DNA of 64,000 bases from Macrolepiota albuminosa. Taxonomy: Eukaryota; Basidiomycota; Agaricomycetes; Agaricales; Agaricaceae. Position 1 is the stretch's first letter, and every line of letters begins with the position of its first letter. The notes under the pieces were generated by a model. It did no database searches, was not told the origin of the DNA, and saw only the letters and a program-made list of their open reading frames with translations. Location: contig JAMWFC010000055.1 of NCBI GenBank assembly GCA_027475525.1, positions 372,001-436,000 on the forward strand, read 5' to 3'. This document shows positions 45,632 to 56,714 of this stretch, in pieces. The position numbers were made by a program, and so were the translations under genes.

Positions 45632-46008
45632 GGTGAGAGAGTTGGTATGGAGTGTAGTGTCAGGAAATGCTGAAAAGCAATAGAATGCTAAGGTCTAGTA
45701 TGCCAGAAGGAATTCAGCCACAAATCCAGTTAATAAAACTGGCAGGGTTCCTGTAAGATCCTCAGGAGTGGTGCAGCAGACAGGTGAGGTATATTAAGTA
45801 TAACTAAGTAACTGCAGACTCTGCAATTGTAACACCTCCCAGTTAGGTGTGTCAGGCTTCACTGGCAAGATAAAGCAGCCCTACTTAAGGGTCACCACCC
45901 AATAGTTCAGAGTCTATGTATATAGAGGGAGCTGCAACCACTATAAGGACTATAGCACAGACACAGAGCAGTAAAATAACAAAAACTTCGAACTGTAGCT
46001 TTGGAGGC

Positions 46009-46022
46009 CAGGGCCCATAACC
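46009..46022 (-). other. Primer-binding site of Copia 2
   Basis: Minus-strand GGTTATGGGCCCTG next to the truncated 5' LTR, the same initiator-tRNA-Met internal complement as in Copia 1. Confidence 0.78.
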
Positions 46023-46108
46023 TATTGAAGACAGGCAAAGCACAGGAGACAGAAATTGTCACTAAAGCTGAAGTCCAAAGTCAGAAAGAGTGTATTGAGC
46101 AAAGTAAT
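46023..46108 (-). repeat. Truncated 5' LTR of Copia 2
   Basis: Only the terminal 86 bp of the LTR remain (TATTGAAGACAGG...CAAAGTAA). The sequence then changes abruptly to the accessory region of Gypsy B. The terminal TGTT is altered to TATT. Confidence 0.85.
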
Positions 46109-46109
46109 C

Positions 46110-47219
46110 AAGATGACCACGGGGTTGTGTGCCTGCGGTGCTGGCATGGTCACAGGTAACAAAAACAACATCGACACTTTCCTGGCACATGCTGGAATGC
46201 TGGCAGGAAACTCTATTACCTCCAGTTTGGAGGCATCGTAAGGTGGCTTGTGGCTGCAACATTGACGTGAAGGCCCCGACTTGGCCAGGGTGGATGGTTC
46301 AGATGGTGGCTAAGCCACTGGAGGGGCAGGCACATTTGTGCCAGAGTTCTTCCTCCAGGCTCAGCATGAGAGATGTTATGAACAGGCGCTTGTGGCACCA
46401 CAGTGACAGATTTGGACCATGCTGCCTCTTCATCAGCTCAATCTGATCGAGCAATCCCTCCATCACTACAACAGCCAGACTGTCCTGCAGGAAGGATGCA
46501 GTTGCAGGGACTGGCTGTCCTGCTGCTTCCAGTCTGCTGAGGAGTGCATTTGGCACTGCTAATTTCTGCGCTTGTAGTGCAGGTCTCACATATGACTCTG
46601 CCACAGGCTGGTGCACCCATGGTATGGATGGTGGCCCTGTCACTGCACCTGCATATATCAGTATTGATGCATATGAGCGTGACGATAGTTCCTGGTAGTA
46701 GTGCTCCTGGCACATGCTGTCCTCCAGGTGCTCGTAGTGCCCCTCATCATTGACCTCCATCTCTTGTGAGTGGAGGGGCATCTGGTAGGGTAGCAGTTCC
46801 TTGCAGTCTGGATAGGCCATGCCTGCTGACTGGTATTGGCTCACTGCCAGATATGGCAGCTGCCTCTGGTATTCGACAGAATAATCTCATATTTGGATAT
46901 TCAGGGGTCTCCCCCCTCTACTAAAGCCTTGCAGGCTCTGATCACTTTTCTGTGGCCCCCAATAGGCCATTTCAAGCAACACGTCAGCTATGTGTATTGG
47001 GACTTAAGAGGAAACGAGAAAAAAAAATTTCCTAACTCTGTCAGTGGTGTAAACAACCACAAATATCCACCACCTGGTCTTTCACCAGTTATCAAAGTCA
47101 TGTAAATAGCCACAATTAGTAGCCACCTGGTTAGCTACCAGGCATCAAAGTGGACTTTGTCCACATTTCACCACCTCATGTGTATTATGCGCATTTTGCT
47201 AGCTGTTGAGGGTGTTTCA
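46110..47219 (-). pseudogene. Region downstream of the Gypsy B chromodomain with an unrecognised ORF
   Basis: Read on the minus strand, an A/T-rich stretch (about 47030-46990) similar in position to the one in copy A is followed by a 181-codon open frame (46844-46299). The product is rich in Q, Y, S and P at its start (M-S-Q-Y-Q-S-A-G-M-A-Y) and helical near the end. No domain, signal peptide or membrane segment was recognised. It does not look like the accessory ORF of copy A. It may be part of the element, or a piece of another gene joined here by the Copia 2 truncation at 46108. Confidence 0.45.
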
Positions 47220-49826
47220 TGCCCTGCAGCTCTAGGTATCTGTCCATCGCTGCAAGATCTTTGCAGTTCACTAGCGGTTCCCAGATAATATCACCTAAGC
47301 TTCACCTTACCTCAAATTCAAGGTTTCCCTCTATCCACCTATGACCTATGAGTTCATCTACAAACTATTCCTAGTCATCACCAGTTCCAAAGTCATACAG
47401 TTCTGGAGTTGCGTGATTAGAGAAGAGCACATCACTATTGGCTAAGTATGGTTGTAACAACAACACATGAAACTTAGGCACTATCTTGCATGCCTGCAGC
47501 ACATGGGGTAGTTCTAGCACATAGTTAGATGTGCTCAGCTTAGCCTTGAGGACCCTATATGGTCCAATCCACTTCAGACATAGCTTACTCACTCTGCCTT
47601 TCAGCAAGTTCAAGTTCTTTGTCAAAAGGTACACTAGGTTCCCTTTCTCAATGTCCAGATCATCACGTCTGCAATTATTTGCATGTTTTGTCTGCCATAC
47701 TCATGATTCTATAATTGCATCATGGGCATCTGCTAAGTTCCTTAGCACATTGCATGCAAACTGCTTCACTCTAACATGAATAGCTTTGTTGGTGCGAAGT
47801 TCATGAATCATGGATGGCATATAGCCATTATTGAGTTCAAAGGGTGAATACCCTGTGATTTCAGATATGCTCACATTTATCGTAAATTCAACGAGTGGAC
47901 ATCTATCCACCCAGTTCTTCTGATCAGGATGTACAAACACTCACAGTATCTGCGCAATATTTCTATTTGCCTGTTCTGTCTGGCCATCTGTTTGCAGATG
48001 AAATGACGTAGACATAAGCAACTTTGCTCTGAGCAGGTTATGCAGCTCCTTCCACTATTTGGAAGTAAACTTAGCATCTTGATTGCTTACAATCGAGTCT
48101 GGTAGTCCATGAAGACATACTATCTCCTTGAGATAGATCCAAGACAAGTCCAAGGCTGTCATCCTCAACAGAATGAGATGGACCATACTGATTATTCTGC
48201 AGATTACTACTCAGAGGTAGTTAAAACCCTTCAACTCTGGAAACGGACCTATAAAGTCCATTCCAATTGAGTCCCAGGATTTAATTGGGATTGGAAGCAA
48301 GTGAAGCTTTCCTGGTGGCTTCAATGTTGATACTTTCGACTGTTGACATAGCTCACATGTTGAGCAGAATTGACTCATTTCCTTGGCCATTTGTAGCCAC
48401 CAGTACCAGCATCGCACATAGTCCAACGTTTTCTGAGTTCCAAAGTGGCCCACTACTCTGTGGGCCTGGTCCAGGATAGTCATGATCAACAACCTCTCCT
48501 GGGAAATGCAAATGACTTTGTACCCAGTGAGTCTGATAAGATAAACAAGTTGCTGCTCCACATTGAAGTGTGGATGCACTTGGATATTGTTTATAATCTC
48601 TAGGAAGAGATTGTTATCCTTGTATTCTTGCTGGATACATGTGCAAAATTGCGCATTGCCTAGGTCAATTGGTGCAGGGTGATGGTCATGCAAATCCAGC
48701 ACTTGCTGAAGAGTCATCTCCACACTGCTAGGGGGCACTTCTTGCCTCATTTCTTTGCCTGGCTGGGGGACCTCATGATCCACCAGCATCTGAGCCTCGA
48801 TATCATGAGCTTCTTGCTGTTCTTGCAGTTACTTGCTGCGATGTGATTCCTGCGCTTACATGGTGCATAGCTCAACTGTATGTTCCTTGATTTTATGGAA
48901 CTTATGCAGAGGCAAGTCTTTGCCCTCTGGGTCAATGCATTTGTCTGCCTGGACATAGTCATGCACGTTATGAATGTCATCTTGAGTATCACTCTTAAAA
49001 TATCAAGACAGGCAGTCCGCCACTTTGTTCAATTCACCTTTTATATAGGTGATGTCAAACTGATATCACAACATGTAGTCAATCCAGCAATGTTATTATG
49101 GTAATAAGTGCACTTGGGTCTTGAAAAACTTAAGTGCTTTATGATCCATGATGATATGGATCTTATATCCCATCAGCTTATCCTCCCACTTTAGGAGGGC
49201 TTCCAGGATCATGAGTGTTTCTAAATCATGTACAGCATAGTTCTGCTGTGCAGTAGTGAACTTACAGGACATAAATCCTGCTGGTCGGCAAGTTTGCCAT
49301 GTTTTACCTTGGCTAAATATGGCCCCAACCCCAGTTTTTGATGCATCACATATGAGCCAAATGGGCTTGTCAATGCATGGATCAATTGGCTAGATTACTG
49401 GCATCTTCACGCAAATGCACTTAATCATTTCAAAGCACTACTGATGCAGCAGCCTCCAGTGAAAAGGGGATCCATTTTGGGTCATGGCTATAAGTAGTCC
49501 AGTATATGCCATGATATCTGGCAAGAAGTTACCAATATAGTTCACTAATCCAACAAATTGCTGGATATCATTATACGTGCATGGAGTATGCCACTCTCAA
49601 ATTTGAGCGAGTTTATCTGTGTCTGGGTGAATATCCTTCTTGTCAATGACATGACCAAGACAGTCTATACTAGGTGCATACAACTCGCACTTCTTCCATT
49701 TGAGGTAGAGGCTGGCCTTATATAGTCATTCAAACACGACTCGTAGATGCTGCTCATGCTCCTTGATGGAATCCAAAAAGATAAATATATTGTCTAAATA
49801 GATGTGCATAAACTTCTCAATTACGT

Positions 49827-50972
49827 TGATAGGTTCTACTCGGACTGAGCGCATCAAGAGACATTATAGGCCAACCAACATTTGACGTACTGAAGACTCT
49901 AGCGACCAGTTGGGAATATAGAGCAGCCTAGCTCTGGCACTCTACTACAGGACATATCCATTTACCCTAACTGCCAGCTACTAGGCCTTCAGCACACTCC
50001 ATTCACCTATCCCAAGGATGAGGGAAGCTCAGAACGTATAGCGCTAATACAATGGCGGGAGGGGACTCTAACTAAACCCCGATCACTTCTAGAAGGAGCC
50101 AGCAGCAGGTGCTGCCATTTGACGAGGCACTTCAATCAGAAGTCTAAAAGATTCAATAATGGTGGCACTGGATATACTTAAATCTGACATCTGGACCTGT
50201 CAGGAACTGGTACAATAAGTAGCGCTGACATTAGCGCTCACGGCGTCTGTTGAGGATTTTCCGACCATACCCTGGAACAGCCTGGCCAATCGGAGTTATA
50301 GTAAAAGTGAGCAGACTCATATAATTCTAAGTCAATATAGAGTCGCTGCTGGTCGCTGTGGATCATAACGCCGTTGGTCGCTGTCATCCATGTGCAAAAG
50401 GTCACCGTTGACAGGTCGCTGTTAGAGGAAACCACAAGGAGAGGCGCTAGGAGGTAGCGCTGCAGATGGACTTTTATCTTAGCAAACACGGTAGCGCATA
50501 GTATATAAAATAGCTACTTGAAATGTATATAACAATAAATCGTAACCTCTTGAGCACCAAGTTACACTTAGTGTTCAAATTGCACTAGCTTTCTCTGACT
50601 TTGTCACTAAGTCGGGCGCTAGCCTCGTCTATCTCGTCTTCATTGTTTACGGTGCCACCTATAGACACAATACACTGCGCTACTCGTCTTTTCTTCTATA
50701 TCTTTGTTTAAGCTATGACACTTACCGTCTGCCAGGTAGCCCCCGAGGCGCTATAATCTAGTGCATCATTCTATCCCCTCCGCTCAAGCACACCGGGACC
50801 CTGTCGGGACTCCTCACAACTACGCACGCCAAGCGCTGGAGATGGCATTGTACTGTGTATACGTCCAGCGCACCCAACCACAGTTGGCATCATCAACGTC
50901 TTGGGCCAAGCGCTGGAGATGGCATTGTACTGTGTATACGTCCAGCGCACCCAACCACAGTTGGCATCATCA
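49827..50972 (+). repeat. Solo LTR, family G2, in Gypsy B RT
   Basis: TGATAGGTTCTACTCGG...CAGTTGGCATCATCA with 4-bp duplication ACGT (49823-49826, and after the LTR end). About 1069 bp without the 77-bp duplication that spans its right border. Confidence 0.92.
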
Positions 50973-50981
50973 ACGTCTTGG
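50828..50981. repeat. Exact 77-bp tandem duplication (8)
   Basis: 50828-50904 is repeated exactly at 50905-50981. It spans the end of the G2 LTR, its target duplication and five bases of Gypsy B. Confidence 0.95.
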
Positions 50982-52506
50982 AAGATTGAAGTCATTAACC
51001 TCTGGAATGTTGCTGGTGCATTACAGTCACCAATCTGCATGATATTGCTCATGAATGTCCACATCAAGGATGAAAACAGCATCTTTGGTATATCCTCTTC
51101 ACATATGCGAACTTGTTTGTATGCATCCATTAGGTCAATTTTTGACTTATATTTTGCTGTGGCGATATCTTTGCATATGACTTCCTAATCTGGAAGAGGC
51201 ATTACATTTTTGACTGTATTATTATTGCACTGTCATGCATCCAATGCAGTTTGTAATGTCCTATCCTTCTTGGGAATACAAAGCAAAGATGCAGCTTGCA
51301 CTGCTGGTCATAGTTCCCATCACTTTGCATTTATGTATCTGTTCATCTTTTCACAAAGCTGATCCTGTAGTGCTTGTGGGCAATGAGGCAAATGGTACTT
51401 ATACTGCTTATTATCATCAATGAGGTTAATCTCATAATTAACCTCCCGCCACAGAGGAAGTTCTTCCTTTGTCCTGTTGACAATATCAGCAAACTCATGT
51501 TGCCATTGCTGGCACAATCAAGGAATATCCTCCTCTGTAAGGCTCACAGCCTTACCTTTCCCTTTTCATATGCATGCTACACATGGCTGAACCTTTGGTT
51601 CAAATTGCTCCTATAAGGCACATACATGCTCTTTTGTGAGATCCCCTGGATTCAATCTTACAACTGGTTGCCTCCTCACCACTCTTGTCATATTTGACAA
51701 CAATTGCACACTTCTTGCCTTCAGTGATACCCCATCAAATATGATATCTGATGCTTTGAAAATCTTGTTCTCCTGTGCATGACAGTATACTTCTCCCATC
51801 TGGGTCGACTGCACCCTTTCCATAGTATGCATCACCATCAACGCTACCAATTCATTCCACTCTCATAGCATTCGTGGGTCATATGCCCATTGCACTCCTG
51901 GCTGAGGCACTGGTTGATCTATTAGTGACCTCATGCTTCTCACAGTCCCCATCATACTATATACCTCATCCTTGATGAGATCCTCCACCCTCACTCAAGA
52001 GCTAGTCAGCTGGCATTTCAGCGACTCTACCATGCATTTACCATGCTTATTCTTATGCTGTGTAGCCTGATTAGGCTTTCTGTTTGTATGCCCAACTGCA
52101 TCTGGATGCTTTCCTATCTTCAGAGTTCTTTGAAACTCTTCTTCAGTCATCAGAATAGCCAGTGAGTTTGCCAGCAGGCTTTTTGGTGGGACGTGCTCAT
52201 CTTCCACCTTCTGTACAGTCGCTTTCTTGCAACTATTTAGTCAGTTGTGTTCTTCATGCTGTTTTTCTATTGCGTGATAGCGCCTCAGACAACCATCCAT
52301 GTTGCTTAGAACAACTTTTTCCACCTTCATAGGCATACCATTCACAATGACTATGTCATTTATAAAATCTAAGGACACCTTGTTTTTACACATAAACGGC
52401 ATACCAATGATCTGCAAACAATGAATTGTGGATTGCGATTGTTCTCCATTTCTGACTGTTTGGCCAAGAAAGTTTCCACTTTCACTGCCTGACAATTTAC
52501 AGGCTC

Positions 52507-53301
52507 TCAGTGTGAGCTACACTGCTCATAATGATTTGCAGTCCATGTAGACTGCTCATAACAAATGGCATATGCCAGGAACTCGGTCACAGTATTGACC
52601 TCCGGAGACAAATTGTTGTTGCATATCAACACTCTCCTCATATCTGCAGGTATTCTGTCCAGGAATATCTCACAAATAGTGTATTCATCTGGATAAACAG
52701 CTATATTCTGCACATGACCCACCAGGTTATCATAAAATGTCTGGATGCCAGTTTTGGCATCATATACTGCCTTTTTGAAGGCATCCCGAGCTTCCTGCAT
52801 TGTCACCACATTGATGAAGTGATTATACAGTCCTATCAGGACCTCTTTAAACATGCAATGCGATTTATTGCAGTTGATGTGAAGGACGTGGTGGTGGAAC
52901 CAGTTCTGAGCCTCTCCTTCTATAAATTCATGCAATACAAATATCCTCTCTTGGTCTATATTGTCTCCACTATAGCAGCATGCTGCCAAATGGTAACAAA
53001 TATCCATGGCCCAATCCTCCAGATGGGAGAACCTATGCCCTCCAGCATATGCATGTATGTGCTTACCATCAGATTTGCGGGGACTTACCCCAGCAGGAAA
53101 TTTGAACCTGACTCCCAGGGAGTTATCCACCAGTTGAGTGAGGTGGTCATGCATATGATCCATATGAATCCTGACTGTCTCATTCATTCCTGGTATAGTT
53201 TCATGCAAATCATGAGGTGCAGGCATTGAAAATGCCCAGGGATTGCAAAACAGGTGTTCGTTGGCCATACTTTCCAGCCATGAGGTAGGCTGTTGCCTCA
53301 C
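52507..53301 (-). pseudogene. Gypsy B gag core
   Basis: 264-codon open frame with L-E-D-W-A-M-D-I, A-Q-N-W-F-H-H and F-K-E-V-L-I-G-L-Y-N, as in Gypsy E. This is the capsid-like part of gag that forms the particle shell. The start is not certain, since 53510-53298 upstream is open in another frame and a shift separates it from the N-terminal region. The CCHC knuckle expected after Y-E-Q-S is not found before the protease remnant, so that part is deleted. Confidence 0.8.
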
Positions 53302-54147
53302 CTCTCACTCTGCTGGTGATTCACCAGCATGCCTGCCACTATTACAACGATTATTATTGTTTCAATTGTTCTGTCTATGATCATAACCCCCACCATTGTT
53401 ATTGCAATGATTTGGCTCCCTCTTGTCATAGTGATTACCACTATCCTCACTACCTTCCAGATATCTGTTTGGTTCAGCAGTTCAAGCAGCAAATTGTCAC
53501 CACATATCATTGACAGGCATTACACCTTCACACCCTTCAAAGGCTATCCTCTGATCGTCAATTAATGACTCACCATGATTGCGCAAGTCCTGGCTGCACA
53601 TCTTTTGATAATTGACATGTTCATTTCAGTTGTCCACCAGGTGGACACATTGTACTATGCATTGTGGTCACGTTTGTTCCTCCAGAATGTGGACTTTGTC
53701 CACCTCTTCTTTGATAGTGACTTGCTTTTGAGGTGTCTTGACCTCTTGCACAGCCAGTATTGCTTCTGGCTCCGCTAGAGTTGTTGTCACCATCTCGACT
53801 TCAGATAATGCCTGCTGAGGCATGCCACTAATGTTACATTGATGATTTGCAGCGTTATGACATCTGGCATAGTCCTGCTAGGACTCATTAGCCTGGTGAG
53901 GCGCATTCAGCAATTCCATTGCGTCCGCAATCAATGGCACTCATTGATGCATACTCATTTTGCACTCCACTGAATCAGCTGGAGTGGCCGTTGAGACAGC
54001 TGACTCTTGCACCACTTTGCACTTGAGGTATTCCACCACTTCAAGTTTGAAGATGCACACAAATAGTTTGATATATTCAGTCAAATCTGTATGAGGTACA
54101 TTGTGGCTCCTAGCAGCCATTAACTGTAGATGCTTTACTACGTAAAG

Positions 54148-55004
54148 CTACAGACACTTTTGCATCAATTCCTTTGCAACCGATGGATATTGGTCCAATA
54201 CCAGCTGTAACTGGATAGACAGGGTCAAATGCAACCTCTTACTTTTCTCATCATCTGAGGACTCCAGTTCAAACTCTAAGTCCAGAACTTTTCTGAGGCC
54301 TTCATGCCTCACCTGCAGCTGTTTGCCAACTACTCCCTGCAACTCCTGAGGTCTAGGCATCAGCAGCACCTTTTCTGTCCTTACAACATCATTGTCCTCT
54401 CTACTAACCAGTATTGTTGGTCCTTGCTTCTGTCCATGTGTCATCGACGACAATGGTCCTGGTTCAGTAGCAGCATCCACCACGTACTCCAAATGCCGGT
54501 CAGTCAGCGCAGTCCAGAATGGGGTGCTATGCACAAAAGTGCTGCCTTGCACCATCTCTGAGTACTGGGTGAGGTCTGGATGACCTTTGGACTGAGCTGC
54601 TGAGCTCTCGGGCAATACTGGGTACATCAGTGAAGGCATTTGGCTCGCTGGTAGTGACACTCCTGAGACCGCAGATCTCTCCCCTAGTTTACCACTAGGC
54701 CATACAATGGACATCATCTGTGATATAAATAGCCCACCCAGCATTCCAAAGCTCACACTCATATTGCAAGGTAACTTTTTGTCCCACTTTGGCAGGAGTT
54801 GATAAATAGACACAGGTTGCGTCTGGACAGCTTGAGGCATAGGTGAGGTAACTTTTTGTCCCACTTTGGCAGGAGTTGATAAATAGACACAGGTTGCGTC
54901 TGGACAGCTTGAGGCATAGGTGAATCACCTGTATCTGAGGCTGGGAAAGGAGGGTCCAGATCAAGAGAGCCAGTCATGGAAGCATGTTTTTGACGTGATG
55001 CCAA
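54148..55004 (-). pseudogene. Gypsy B gag N-terminal ORF
   Basis: ATG 55004 opens a frame (M-A-S-R-Q-K-H-A-S) that is broken by the 77-bp duplication at 54769-54922 and continues from 54864 to 54148. Deleting one copy gives a single frame of about 260 codons. The C-terminal half is acidic and helical (L-E-F-E-L-E-S-S-D-D-E). Function beyond gag is not recognised. The stretch 54147-53510 continues the coding signal in broken frames, with an E/V/K-rich, possibly coiled-coil part. Confidence 0.6.
54769..54922. repeat. Exact 77-bp tandem duplication (9)
   Basis: 54769-54845 is repeated exactly at 54846-54922, in the gag N-terminal ORF of Gypsy B. Confidence 0.95.
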
Positions 55005-56714
55005 CAGAAATCAAGAGGTTTTGGTAATGAGTTGCCTAGTTGGTAACAAGCCTAGAGTCTAAAGTCAATAGCAGAAGATTCAAAAAAATGTAACCGTTGG
55101 TTACGAGCTAGAACTATCTTGTGTGTTTCACACAGTGCTAAATCAGACCGCAGTATTGGATTGACTAAAACTAGAGTGAATACAAGATGTTATCTTACAT
55201 AATACTCTACTGAATGCATATAGCATCATTGATGCTAGTAATGATGCTCCATTACACCAAGTTGACAATAATACAACACAACAACCTTGGCCCCAGACTC
55301 AGGGGCAGCTTCAGGGTTGGACTAGGCCAAATTGGGTAGGAGGACCTTCTCACCAGACCTTGAAGAACTGGGAGGACCTCTGTTGGCATTAGGCGGGTGG
55401 CTGCTTGTCCTTATCTGAATGCTCAGGAAAAGCTCAGCGCTTACCCTTGTTCTGATGGAGCTCCTCTGATTCCTCATCCAATGAACGCACCATGGCAGGG
55501 CATTTGACATGGCACTGGTATACCAGACCTCTCTCTTTTCCTTGCCTACTGGGCGGCACAGCACTCATCAATGGCCCCCTTGTCCTCACCCTCGTATGGG
55601 TCCCCTAGACCCCCCTCAGATGCTCCATCTCTCACTCCTCCCTCCACTCTTTTTCTTGCAACATATACCATGCCCTTCATGCCAACTCCATGGAACACTG
55701 TTTATGACACAGGCAACAGAACACACACATCGAAGTGTTTCAATGCACCCCTGCTACTGGCTTCTCGAATTTGCAGGACACCCCCCTATGAGCACATGAT
55801 GCACTATGAAGGGTCAGCAGGACCCTGGCATGACCCAGGATAACACTCACCAGGCCTGCAGCCTCACACAAACTACATGCTGGGTGCCCCCGATAACGTC
55901 CCTGCATGACCATGAACTGTTCTGGCATTACCTGGTCTTGCAGGATGCGCTGCACAGCAGGAATGGGCCACACTTTCCCTATCCTGAGGAATGGCCAATC
56001 AGACCAAGAAGATGAATGGAGAGGGTGAAAGGGAGATGCCTGCAGGGTTCTGGATGGCCTGGCCACTGCAGGAGGGGTCAAAGGCCTGGCTAAGGGAGGC
56101 TGGGGAATAGGACACGGAACTCACAAAACCTATGAAGATTGAACAGTGAGTCCAAGAGACAACTTCAAATCACTCACAGGCCAGTTTACTGATACGCTGG
56201 TGATCCTGCTGCTGATCATACTCTCCCTGGCATCAATCATATTCTTGCCAGGATGCCAGGGAATTGTCCCCAGCAGGGGGAGGGGTAGGGGAGTGGAGAG
56301 GCATAGCTGGTCGCAACATAATGAATGGGGAGAGTGGCAAATTTTTTTTCTTTTTTTAGACCCCCAGCTGATGGCATCATGTTTCAAACTTCAACTTTGA
56401 GTCCTACACAGAAGCTGCACAGCCACTGCCACTTTGGAGGGTCTCAGCACTACAGAGGGGGTGATGTCATGACTCGTTACTCCAGCATACCATGCAAGCC
56501 CCACCACCCCACCCTCACCATCCAATCAAGTAACTGCCCCTGGTGCCTGTCTACAAGCTCTGGGCCCCACCAATCACTCTGGCATTCAGCCCTACACCAA
56601 CTGATGGGCCCTGACTGATCTCTCCAGCGCCATATCCGTACCTGGACAATACAATACACAGGACTGACCACATGGAGCCTAGCCCTGGAGCTCATCCAGA
56701 TGCCCCAGACCTTA
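55005..56714. other. Unassigned intergenic/decayed sequence
   Basis: AT-rich up to about 55300, then GC-richer with overlapping short frames on both strands (55571-55843 and 55806-56015 plus; 56081-55740 and 55564-55322 minus). None shows a recognisable domain. A plus-strand segment around 55900-56015 (H-D-H-E-L-F-W-H-Y-L-V-L-Q-D-A-L) looks protein-like and may be a broken gene. There is a poly-T run at 56342-56360. Confidence 0.35.

Larger units (their letters stand above)
41042..46108 (-). mobile_element. Ty1/Copia retrotransposon, Copia 2
   Basis: Same family as Copia 1 in inverse orientation. The 3' LTR (41042-41354) is complete. Of the 5' LTR only 46023-46108 remains. The primer-binding site is at 46009-46022 and the polypurine tract at 41355-41364. 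The internal region matches Copia 1 almost throughout but has several frameshifts and stops, so it is older or has decayed faster. Confidence 0.93.
47371..52495 (-). pseudogene. Gypsy B pol
   Basis: The protease remnant at 52495-52241 keeps only its distal part (I-G-M-P-F). RT starts near 51517. It is split by a G2 LTR and then reads Y-L-D-N instead of Y-L-D-D (about 49789-49800), so the second catalytic aspartate is lost. RNase H runs to V-A-D-C-L-S. The integrase zinc site is complete (A-H-R-V-V-G-H-F-G and C-S-T-C-E-L-C). The core shows M-D-F-I-G-P, N-Q-D-A-K-F-T-S and D-G-Q-T-E-Q-A-N-R. The C-terminal part ends near 47371 with the Y-D-F-G motif that precedes the chromodomain in copy A. 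Many stops. Confidence 0.85.
47220..55004 (-). mobile_element. Decayed Ty3/Gypsy chromovirus, copy B
   Basis: Minus strand, in order: gag N-terminus (55004-54148), gag core (53301-52507), protease remnant (52495-52241), RT (51517-50977 and 49826-49450), RNase H (49450-48850), integrase (48789-47700) and chromodomain-side C-terminus (47634-47220). It is the most complete relative of copies A, D and E. Neither LTR was identified: the left end is cut by Copia 2 and the right end fades near 55000. Confidence 0.88.
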
